In this document: piece after piece, positions 14,726 through 21,641 of the stretch
Position numbering within the stretch: the stretch's first letter is position 1
Layout of the letters: each line of letters begins with the position of its first letter
Assembly (NCBI GenBank): GCA_003161575.1
Contig: PMOE01000024.1
Coordinates: forward strand, 830 to 40,066
Direction of reading: 5' to 3'
DNA length: 39,237 bases
Source of the DNA: Acidimicrobiaceae bacterium
Lineage (GTDB): Bacteria; Actinomycetota; Acidimicrobiia; Acidimicrobiales; RAAP-2
Notes under the pieces: generated by a model
Databases searched by the model: none
Told to the model about the DNA's origin: nothing
The model's input: only the letters and a program-made list of their open reading frames with translations
Position numbers and translations under genes: made by a program

Positions 14726-15481
14726 TTACGGCCCGTTGGCAGCCCGGTCGGCTCGGAAGAGGTCAGCGAACGCCGCTGTTTCCCGCACGACCGCGGCGGC
14801 GACCGCGTCACGTCGTCCATCGAGCAACAGCCGCTTGATCGCCCGCACTCCGATCGGCGGGTGCTGAGCGATGCGTTCGGCCAGCGCCGTGGCGGTCGCC
14901 AACATCTCGTCGTCAGAGCAGCAGATAAGGGCGATACCGAGCCGGACAGCTTCCTCGCCCCCGATCTCGTCGCCGGTGAGCAGCACCCGGGCCGCCTGTT
15001 GCCATCCGAGCAGCGCTGGGAACAAGACGCTGCTGCCGGCTTCTGGGGGTACACCCATCGGCGCAAAGGGCACCCGCAGTCGGGCGGACTCGGCGACAAC
15101 GACGAGATCGGCGTGTGCGAGCAACGTGAAGCCCAACCCCACCGCAGCCCCGTGCACCGCGACCACCAACGGCTTTCCGAATGCCTGCAGTTCTTCTAAG
15201 AGCGCGGGAAAGCCCACGCCGGTGTCGGGAATCCCTTCCACCGGCCCGGTGCGCAAGGCCGCCATCTCGTCGAGATCCTGCCCCGAGGAGAACCCGGGCC
15301 CGCTGCCGGTAAGCACCACGACCCGCACGGCCTCGTCACCGCCGGCGGCCCGCAACGCGTCGGTGAGCGCCGCATAGAGCACGCCACCAAAGGCGTTCCG
15401 GCGGGCGGGCCGGTCGAGCGTGAGCAGGCGAACACCGCCGCTGTCATCAACGACAACCCGCCCGCCGTCGCTGTCGGCCAT
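14726..15481 (-). CDS. enoyl-CoA delta-isomerase-type crotonase
   Basis: Crotonase fold, 251 residues, starting at ATG 15481 where homology begins. The oxyanion-hole segments are F-S-S-G-Q-D-L-D (about 76-83) and G-A-A-V-G-L-G (about 123-129). Both classical hydratase Glu residues are absent. The segment V-P-F-A-P-M-G-V-P-P-E-A-G-S-S (about 149-163) matches the ECI-type P-F-x-x-L-G-x-x-P-E-G-G-S-S motif, where that Glu is the single proton shuttle. A delta3,delta2-enoyl-CoA isomerase activity is the best guess. The gene is monocistronic or leads the small conserved gene; its promoter would lie in the 263-base gap upstream. Confidence 0.83.
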   Translation of the reverse strand: MADSDGGRVVVDDSGGVRLLTLDRPARRNAFGGVLYAALTDALRAAGGDEAVRVVVLTGSGPGFSSGQDLDEMAALRTGPVEGIPDTGVGFPALLEELQAFGKPLVVAVHGAAVGLGFTLLAHADLVVVAESARLRVPFAPMGVPPEAGSSVLFPALLGWQQAARVLLTGDEIGGEEAVRLGIALICCSDDEMLATATALAERIAQHPPIGVRAIKRLLLDGRRDAVAAAVVRETAAFADLFRADRAANGP

Positions 15482-15605
15482 TTCAGCGCTCGTACACAAC
15501 GCAGGCGAAGAGGTGCTCAATCGGGGGCTGCGGCTGCGGTCCGCCGTTCCAAGTCCATGCCTTCACTGTCCCGCTGCTCCCCCTTTTGAGCCGCATCCGC
15601 GGTGG

Positions 15606-15647
15606 CTGTGGGCCACAGACGTGGTTCAGGTAGTGAGGTACCGTACC
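15606..15647. repeat. two short perfect inverted repeats upstream of the isomerase gene
   Basis: CTGTGG-G-CCACAG (15606-15618) and GGTAC-C-GTACC (15637-15647) lie 19 bases apart in the 263-base gap between the exported hydrolase stop (15745) and the crotonase start (15481). A TTGACG hexamer on the minus strand lies just upstream at about 15651-15656. They may be an operator pair or weak terminators of the hydrolase mRNA. No gene is seen in the gap. Confidence 0.35.
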
Positions 15648-15744
15648 AGCCCGTCAACAATAGAGTGCGCAGATGTCGGGACAGTCGTCCCTTCATACTC
15701 CTTGGCATACGCCACTCCTAACGCCACCTCCGGGCTCTCTCCGT

Positions 15745-17280
15745 TCAACTCGGCACATGGGCGGCGTTCGCCTGGGCAACGATGATTTTGGCGTCCGGAG
15801 GGAGGAGGAATTGTTTGCCCACCGCCGACTCGACCGAGATCTTTACCTTGTGCACGTAGTTCTGGTGACTGGGGTAGAGGGCCTTGAGCTCGGCAGTGCT
15901 GAACGGCGCGGTGCTGCCGAACAAAGAGCAGATCACGCTCTTGGTCGGATCAAAGCTCCCCGTCAATGTGGAGATGGGGACATCGACCGCCGGGGTCCTG
16001 ATGCCACCGATGGCATTCCCGCTTGCATCACGGGCGATGGCCGAGCTCCCGGCGATCTTGAACCGAGGGGCACGGGTTGGCGGGACACCCTTCACCACCC
16101 AGGCGTTGAGAACGGCGAACACATCGCGAATGACGAAGCGCTGTGGTCCGTCATTGATGGTGCCGCAAGCAGCAAAACTCGGCACCGAGGCAGTCGGGTC
16201 CCACTGCCGACCCGAAGCGATCCCATAGTCCAGGGTGGATTGGTCAGCGTGTGAGGTACCCGCCATCTCCCACACGCGGATCCGGGCCGTGTCAGGCTGG
16301 CGGGCTGCGTAGAAGCCGAGGCCAAACAGGTCGGTCTCGGTTTCGGCGATCATGACCGGCTGAGCAAGATCCGTCCGGATCCGCGCGACCTTCGGCAGTG
16401 TCGCGGCAGACGCAGCGCTCAAGGGTGCTCCCGTGGCCCCCCGGCTGTGGATGAGGTACCCGTTGAAGATGTCGGCCACCGGCGCGATCGCGTTCACGTA
16501 CGTCGTCATCCTCGAGGCGGACTGCGACTCACCGGTCGCGATGAGGTACTTGGGCCGCAACCGCCCGAGCGGCCGCACGCCATCGGGACGCAGGATCGCT
16601 TGGGCGGCCTGGGAGAAGATGTCGTACGAGTAGTCGTCGCCCGGATGCACGAGGCCGGCATAACGGGTCGGATTCTGTGTCACGAGGGGAAGCGGGTTGT
16701 ACCCGGGTATAGGTAGCGTGAATCCAGGCGTGCCAACGACTCCTAACGCCTGCGCCGACACACCAACGTAGGCAAAGCCGGCGCGCAGCAGCTCCGGGTA
16801 GGCAAAACCAAAGTCCGGATCGGCATCGCGTCCAGCCGTCTCGTTGAGCCATTCAACGATGACCGTGCCGTTGAACTTCTTGGGATTGATCGGTGCGCGC
16901 ACGATGATCCGTGTCTTGTAGGCAGCCCTCGTACTTGGAGCCACCCCCCACCTGCCGTTCACCCCCCAGACGCCGACCGGCCGATAGGCGGTCGCAATCC
17001 CTGAAATGAAGAACTCCTTCTCCGAGTAGTTGTACTGCTTCTTGAGATCGGCCGGCATGGCATTGACCGGTATGTCCGGGCTGCCGCCGGTTACGGGTCC
17101 GCTGACAATCGGAACCGACACGCCGGTTCCCATGGAAGACAAATGAGAGCGGCCTGCTTTCACGGTCGGCGAGGACGCGCCGGCCGGCTGCACGACGCTC
17201 GTCGCCACCAGGGTCATCGCGAGTGCCACGAAGCACGTGGCCACCACCACGAGCCGCTCGCACCGCGTCTGGTTTGTCAC
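15745..17280 (-). CDS. secreted alpha/beta-hydrolase-domain protein
   Basis: A 511-residue exported hydrolase. Residues 1-36 form a Sec signal peptide: R-C-E-R-L, a hydrophobic core at 10-30, and A-x-A-type cleavage near A-G-A-S-S. The nucleophile elbow G-E-S-Q-S is at 250-254 (Ser252); candidate acid and His residues lie later, including G-T-S-H-A-D. The sequence F-N-G-T-V-I-V-E-W-L-N near 137-147 is typical of the large 'alpha/beta hydrolase domain' family (Abhydrolase_10) found in actinobacteria. It probably cleaves an ester or lactone outside the membrane. AGAGGAG lies 5 bases before the GTG start. The substrate is unknown. Confidence 0.82.
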   Translation of the reverse strand: MTNQTRCERLVVVATCFVALAMTLVATSVVQPAGASSPTVKAGRSHLSSMGTGVSVPIVSGPVTGGSPDIPVNAMPADLKKQYNYSEKEFFISGIATAYRPVGVWGVNGRWGVAPSTRAAYKTRIIVRAPINPKKFNGTVIVEWLNETAGRDADPDFGFAYPELLRAGFAYVGVSAQALGVVGTPGFTLPIPGYNPLPLVTQNPTRYAGLVHPGDDYSYDIFSQAAQAILRPDGVRPLGRLRPKYLIATGESQSASRMTTYVNAIAPVADIFNGYLIHSRGATGAPLSAASAATLPKVARIRTDLAQPVMIAETETDLFGLGFYAARQPDTARIRVWEMAGTSHADQSTLDYGIASGRQWDPTASVPSFAACGTINDGPQRFVIRDVFAVLNAWVVKGVPPTRAPRFKIAGSSAIARDASGNAIGGIRTPAVDVPISTLTGSFDPTKSVICSLFGSTAPFSTAELKALYPSHQNYVHKVKISVESAVGKQFLLPPDAKIIVAQANAAHVPS

Positions 17281-17300
17281 GCCGACTCCTCTTCAGATTC

Positions 17301-17320
17301 GAATCGCTCGGAATCGCTCC
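17301..17320. repeat. two tandem 10-base units before the secreted hydrolase
   Basis: GAATCGCTCG and GAATCGCTCC lie side by side with a 10-base period (about one helical turn), starting 21 bases upstream of the GTG at 17280. The spacing would place two protein subunits on the same DNA face, so an activator or repressor site is possible. It could be chance. Confidence 0.3.
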
Positions 17321-17475
17321 CGAACCCTAATGGGCATCTCGACTGGAATATTCGCAAATTTGGCTTTGAGAAGTCGGCGGGACACCACCAAGGTGGTTAC
17401 GCGGATTCGATCCCGGCACCCGCCCCGAGGTAGATGCCCTCTTGAACCCACTGCGGGTGCCTCGTCTCCGTCGAG

Positions 17476-18396
17476 TCACCCCACGAGTTGCTGGTCGAGG
17501 AAATTGGTGGCCTGTTGCGCGAGGGCGGCGATCGAGGGCGTGACCGCAAGGTTGTCGACGGGGGCGAGTCCGTGCCCGGCGTTCTGCACCAGGACCAGGG
17601 TCGCCTGGTCCCCGGCTGCGGTGAGGCGCTGTACAAGCTCTTCGGACTGGGCGGGAGGGACCACCTCGTCGACGGCCCCTTGGATCACGAGGAACGGTGG
17701 AGCGGTCACCGACACGTAGGTGACCGGACTTGCTGCGCTCAGCACCGGCGAGGGTGGTTGGGCGGGAACCCCGAAGACCGCGGGTGAGACCTGCTTCGCC
17801 AGCGGGGTCGCCGACCACGAAACTGCGTTGAGGTCAGTCGGCCCGAACTCGTCGACCACAGCTTCGACCCGGCTGGACTGGTTCAGATACTGGCCGACGT
17901 CGAATCCGGCACTCGGGCTGGCCAGACCGAGGAGGCTGGCCAGCTGGCCCCCCGCACTCGCACCGACCGCCGCGATCCGCTGGGGGTCGATCTTCAAGAA
18001 CGCGGCGTTCGCCCGCAGCGCCCGTACGGCACACTTTGCGTCCTCCACCATGGCCGGCCATTTGTACTGCGGCGCCAGTCGATAGTTGACCGACGCGAAC
18101 ACCCACCCCTTGTTCACCACGTCCGCCTCGAGGTCACCGTCGAATGAACCCAGGGTGATCGCGCCGTCACCGAGTTCCCAGGCGCCACCGTGCAGGAAGA
18201 CCACCAGGGGGGCCGGTGTGGTCGGCGGCGGGCTCGGTTCATAGAGGTCGAGCGTTCCCGACGCGGCGCCACCGGTGCAGTAGGTGAGAACCGAGTGGCT
18301 ACCGACGAGTCCGGGACCACTGCTGCAACCGGCGAGCCCGGTGACGCAGACGAGGCACAGCCCAATGACCGCAAGGGGTCTGTGGCGCCGGGTCAT
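17476..18396 (-). CDS. lipoprotein esterase/lipase of the alpha/beta-hydrolase (HSL-like) family
   Basis: A 306-residue membrane-anchored hydrolase. The lipoprotein signal peptide R-R-H-R-P then a hydrophobic stretch ends in the lipobox L-A-G-C, with Cys24 lipidated. The catalytic domain shows H-G-G-A-W (69-73, oxyanion hole), G-A-S-A-G-G (145-150, nucleophile Ser147), an Asp in G-A-V-D-E-V-V-P and a His in N-A-G-H-G-L. These are the marks of the hormone-sensitive-lipase/BD-FAE group of carboxylesterases. ATG 18396 is chosen because the signal peptide begins there. With the secreted hydrolase 195 bases downstream on the same strand it could supply acids or alcohols from extracellular esters to the catabolic genes. 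Confidence 0.85.
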   Translation of the reverse strand: MTRRHRPLAVIGLCLVCVTGLAGCSSGPGLVGSHSVLTYCTGGAASGTLDLYEPSPPPTTPAPLVVFLHGGAWELGDGAITLGSFDGDLEADVVNKGWVFASVNYRLAPQYKWPAMVEDAKCAVRALRANAAFLKIDPQRIAAVGASAGGQLASLLGLASPSAGFDVGQYLNQSSRVEAVVDEFGPTDLNAVSWSATPLAKQVSPAVFGVPAQPPSPVLSAASPVTYVSVTAPPFLVIQGAVDEVVPPAQSEELVQRLTAAGDQATLVLVQNAGHGLAPVDNLAVTPSIAALAQQATNFLDQQLVG

Positions 18397-18440
18397 GTTC
18401 GGGTCATCGGCTCGACGTCGGGGACTGCAGCGTCCGTCGC

Positions 18441-18518
18441 CTATTCCTGCTCGGTCAAGTGGAATCCGCAGACGCTTTCGCACCGCTGGTTGATCTTGCG
18501 TTGCTCGAGCACGGACAC
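18441..18518 (-). CDS. possible 25-residue small protein upstream of the esterase
   Basis: A GTG-initiated frame of 25 codons (ends TAG at 18441) is preceded by GGAGGGAG, a strong Shine-Dalgarno match 3 bases before the start, and by TAGGCT, a -10-like box. The product would be charged with two Cys (Q-R-C-E-S-V-C). The strong ribosome site makes it worth listing; no homologue is recognised, and it may be a leader peptide for the esterase mRNA or chance. Confidence 0.3.
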   Translation of the reverse strand: MSVLEQRKINQRCESVCGFHLTEQE

Positions 18519-18638
18519 CGACTCCCTCCGGGGCGGTTCAGCCTACGACATCCGCCCATTCCCACTGCCGGACCTCCCTCGGTGAGCAGTGATTCGGTGA
18601 ACCGGACGTTCAAGCGTGCTCCTTGCTTGGAGATACGA

Positions 18639-18656
18639 TACAATACGCCTCGTATT
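18639..18656 (+). promoter_or_regulatory. TetR-type operator overlapping the efflux-pump promoter
   Basis: AATACG-CCT-CGTATT (18642-18656) is a perfect 6-3-6 inverted repeat, extended by AC/GT outside one mismatch. TACAAT at 18639-18644 is a good -10 box overlapping the left arm, about 50 bases before the pump start. A further ATACG half-site copy lies at 18633-18637. The pump operon encodes a TetR regulator, so this is its probable binding site. Confidence 0.65.
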
Positions 18657-18695
18657 TGTTCTCTGGCCCGTGGGCCACGATGAGGGGAGCGACCA

Positions 18696-20291
18696 ATGCC
18701 GGTGCTCGAACGCAAGTGGTGGACCCTAATCGCCGTCTGCACGGCGACATTCATGCTCCTCCTCGACATCACCGTGGTGAACGTGGCGCTGCCCGACATC
18801 CAGCGGTCCTTGCACTCGTCGTTCAGCGATCTGCAATGGGTGGTCGACGCCTACTCGCTCACCTTGGCTGCCTTCCTCCTCACCGCAGGCGTCGTGGGCG
18901 ACATGTTCGGTCGGCGCGAGGTGTTCGCAGTCGGACTGGCCGTGTTCTCCGCCGCCTCGTTGGTTTGCGGGTTGTCGACCTCTTCGGAGATGCTGAACTT
19001 GTCCCGGGGCGCCCAAGGGGTAGGCGGCGCCATCATGTTCGCCACATCTCTTGCCCTCATCGCCGCGGCCTTCCACGGCAAGGATCGGGGGACCGCCTTC
19101 GGGATTTACGGGGCGGTGCTCGGGGGGGCCGTCGCCGTCGGCCCGCTCGTCGGCGGGGCCATCACCAGCGGCATCGGTTGGCGTTGGATCTTCTTCGTGA
19201 ATGTACCCATCGGGATCATCGCGGTCATCATCACCTTGGCCAAGATCTCCGAGTCCAAGGACCCGACTACCCGCCGGGTCGACTGGATCGGAGTCATCTC
19301 GTTCTCGATCTCATTGTTTTTGCTGGTGCTGGCACTGGTGCGAGGCAACGACGACGGCTGGGGCAGCACCAAGATCATGAGCCTCTTCGTCGGAGCCGCT
19401 GTCCTTATGACCGTCTTCCTCCTCGCCGAATGGCGTCAGAAGGACCCGATGCTCGACCTGACGCTTTTCAAGCGCCCCGCCATGGTCGGGGTCTCGGCCA
19501 CTGCCTTCACTCTGTCGGCCTCCATCTTCGCCATGTTCTTGTACCTGACCCTTTACATCCAAGATGACCTCGGCTACGGACCTCTGGCCGCGGGGATCCG
19601 GTTCCTCCCGATCACCGTCATGGCCTTCGTGGTGGCACCCATCGCCGGCAAGCTCACGGTGCGCATCCAGTCCCGGTACCTCCTCGGTCTCGGGCTTCTC
19701 CTCGCGGCCGTCGGCATGCTGCTTATGGCGACAACCCATCCGACCTCAGGATGGACCCAGTTGATTCCGGGCTACATCGTGGCCGGGGCGGGTATCGGCA
19801 TGGTCAACCCGGTGCTGGCGTCTGCCGCGGTCGCCGTCGTCCCCTTCCAGCGCAGCGGGATGGCCTCGGGGGCCAACTCCACCTTCCGCCAGATCGGCAT
19901 CGCGACCGGCATCGCCGCACTCGGAGCGGTCTTCGCCAGCCAGATCCAGCACAAGACTCTCGCGGTCCTCAACGCCAGCCCGCTCGGCCACCAGGCCATC
20001 GCCCAAGGTGGCCGCCAGCTGGACAGCGCGCTCCAGGCCGGTGCGGTCCGCCAGGCCGCCCAGGGCATCACGTTCGCCCCGGCCCGCCAGGCCTTGCTCC
20101 ACGCCTATCGCATCGGGTTTTCGGGCACGCTCAACGAGCTGTTGATCATCGGCGCCATCGTGGCCTTCATCGGATCGGTGGCCACCTTCGTCCTCGTCCG
20201 CCAAAAAGACTTCGTGCCGAGCTACGCCGGGGACGGCGAGATCCCCGAAAAGAGCGAGTCTCCGGCGGACCCGGCGCCGGTGGCGCGGTGA
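18696..20291 (+). CDS. DHA2-family MFS multidrug efflux transporter (EmrB/QacA type)
   Basis: A 531-residue integral membrane proton antiporter, probably 14 helices. Helix 1 carries L-D-I-T-V-V-N-V-A-L-P-D-I-Q (motif D1 of the 14-TM group), followed by G-D-M-F-G-R-R-E (motif A, loop 2-3) and G-P-L-V-G-G-A-I (motif C of antiporters, helix 5). The C-terminus is a charged tail. GAGGGGAG lies 5 bases before the ATG. The stop overlaps the TetR start as GTGA. The family exports hydrophobic drugs, bile salts or antibiotics; here it may export a toxic catabolite or antimicrobial. Confidence 0.92.
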   Translation: MPVLERKWWTLIAVCTATFMLLLDITVVNVALPDIQRSLHSSFSDLQWVVDAYSLTLAAFLLTAGVVGDMFGRREVFAVGLAVFSAASLVCGLSTSSEMLNLSRGAQGVGGAIMFATSLALIAAAFHGKDRGTAFGIYGAVLGGAVAVGPLVGGAITSGIGWRWIFFVNVPIGIIAVIITLAKISESKDPTTRRVDWIGVISFSISLFLLVLALVRGNDDGWGSTKIMSLFVGAAVLMTVFLLAEWRQKDPMLDLTLFKRPAMVGVSATAFTLSASIFAMFLYLTLYIQDDLGYGPLAAGIRFLPITVMAFVVAPIAGKLTVRIQSRYLLGLGLLLAAVGMLLMATTHPTSGWTQLIPGYIVAGAGIGMVNPVLASAAVAVVPFQRSGMASGANSTFRQIGIATGIAALGAVFASQIQHKTLAVLNASPLGHQAIAQGGRQLDSALQAGAVRQAAQGITFAPARQALLHAYRIGFSGTLNELLIIGAIVAFIGSVATFVLVRQKDFVPSYAGDGEIPEKSESPADPAPVAR

Positions 20292-20938
20292 CCGTCCCGG
20301 GCGCCAGCACCGCGTCCGCTCCCTCCGGACCCCCCTCCGCCGAGACGCCGTGTTCGAGGCCGCCGGGACGCCCACGCGATACTCGAGCCAGCCACGCCAT
20401 CACCGAAGCCGCGCTGCGGCAACTCGCTGATGTCGGCTACGCCAACCTGTCCATGGAGAGCGTGGCCGGTGAGGCCGGGGTGTCGAGGGCGACGGTCTAC
20501 CGGCGCTTCCGGGACAAGGCAGACCTGGTCACCGCGGCCATCGCCGCAAACGGGGGTGGTGACCTGCCCGACACACCGTCGGCCGATCCTAAGGGCGATC
20601 TCGTCTCGTATCTCGAAGAGTTCGACGAACGTTTCGCCGAATCCTGCCTCGAAGTGTTGGGCGCCCTCGTCGGAGCCCGCGAGGAACCGCACGCCCTTGC
20701 GCTGCACCGCGATCGGGTCATCTCCCCGAGGAACGCTTACGCCCGATCGCTGCTCGAAGAGGCCCAGCGCCGGGGCGAGCTCAGCCCCCAAGCTGACCTC
20801 GAACTGGCACTTCAGATGGTAGCCGGATCGGTCTTCTACCGAAGGGTGAGCGGAGCGGACAGCTCTCCGGGTTGGGCGAAGCGGGCGGTCCACGCCATCT
20901 GGGAATCCATGGGCCCTCTGAGCAGCCGCCGCCCGTAA
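20288..20938 (+). CDS. TetR-family repressor of the efflux pump
   Basis: A 216-residue regulator. After a Pro/Ser-rich N-terminal tail (about 1-30), the TetR DNA-binding domain spans about 33-80: I-T-E-A-A-L-R-Q-L-A-D-V-G-Y, then L-S-M-E-S-V-A-G-E-A-G-V-S-R-A-T-V-Y-R-R-F (HTH), and D-K-A-D-L-V. The C-terminal helical domain binds ligand and dimerises. The GTG at 20288 overlaps the pump stop (GTGA), so repressor and pump are made together, giving ligand-induced feedback through the palindrome at 18642-18656. The frame is open further upstream, but only as an out-of-frame reading of the pump gene. Confidence 0.9.
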   Translation: MTVPGASTASAPSGPPSAETPCSRPPGRPRDTRASHAITEAALRQLADVGYANLSMESVAGEAGVSRATVYRRFRDKADLVTAAIAANGGGDLPDTPSADPKGDLVSYLEEFDERFAESCLEVLGALVGAREEPHALALHRDRVISPRNAYARSLLEEAQRRGELSPQADLELALQMVAGSVFYRRVSGADSSPGWAKRAVHAIWESMGPLSSRRP

Positions 20939-20941
20939 CAT

Positions 20942-21619
20942 TTGGCGGTGAACGATCACCACCGCGGACAGACCGGCGGGTCCTCCACATGGGGATTCAG
21001 CCCGCTCGAGGTGGAGTTGACGGGCCAGGTCGTCCGCCTTGAGCCGCTCCGGCCCCCACCATGCGGGTCCCGTCGCTCTGGCCGCAGCCGAAGACCGCAG
21101 CACCTACCGCTTCACCTCTGTGCCGAAGGGCATCAAAGCCATGCTCAGTGCGGTGGCTGCCGCGCTCGGCGAAGCGGCGGCGGGCAAACATCTCCGCTTT
21201 GTCACCGTCCGGCTGGCGGACGACCGGGTGGTCGGGTGGACCCGGTTCAGTGAGCTCGTGCCGTGGGTGTGGCCCACGGGAGGCCCGCTCCAACGCTCAA
21301 ACCTCCCCGATGCCGTCGAGATCGGCCACACGTTTCTGGCCGCTTCGGCCCAACGGGGCGCCGTGAATACCGAGGCCAAACTGCTCATGCTGGCCCACGC
21401 CTTGACGCGTGGGGTGTCCACCGTGTGCGACTCCGGACCGACGCCCGGAACGGCCGCTCCCGGGCCGCCATCGAGCGGCTCGGGGCGGCCTTCGAAGGAG
21501 TGCTGCGGGCCGACCGGGCGGGCGCCGATGACACGGTACGCGACACGGCCAGTTATTCGATCCTGGCCGACGAATGGCCCGAGGTCCGAGGCCGCCTGGT
21601 CGCCCGTCTCGCCGAGTGA
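20942..21619 (+). pseudogene. GNAT acetyltransferase split by two compensating frameshifts
   Basis: RimJ/RimL-like N-acetyltransferase spread over two frames. It begins in frame from TTG 20942 or GTG 20948 (V-E-L-T-G-Q-V-V-R-L-E-P-L-R-P), moves to another frame at a run of five C (21053-21057) for H-A-G-P-V-A-L-A-A-A-E-D-R-S-T-Y through E-A-K-L-L-M-L-A-H-A, and returns to the first frame near 21402 for A-W-G-V-H-R-V-R-L-R-T-D to the TGA at 21619. One extra base at the first site and one missing at the second would restore a protein of about 225 residues. Conservation is high in all three parts, so either the damage is recent or the calls are assembly errors. It follows the TetR gene by 3 bases. 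Confidence 0.75.
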
Positions 21620-21641
21620 CGCAACGACCGGCGTAGCCGCT

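Noticed and set aside
15517..15708. 63-codon minus-strand frame in the gap upstream of the isomerase
   Set aside because: No homology pattern, basic and Ala-rich translation and no ribosome binding site; the gap more likely holds regulatory sequence.
19751..20287. Long N-terminal extension of the TetR frame
   Set aside because: It is an out-of-frame reading of the efflux-pump gene; the GTGA overlap at 20288 is the natural start.
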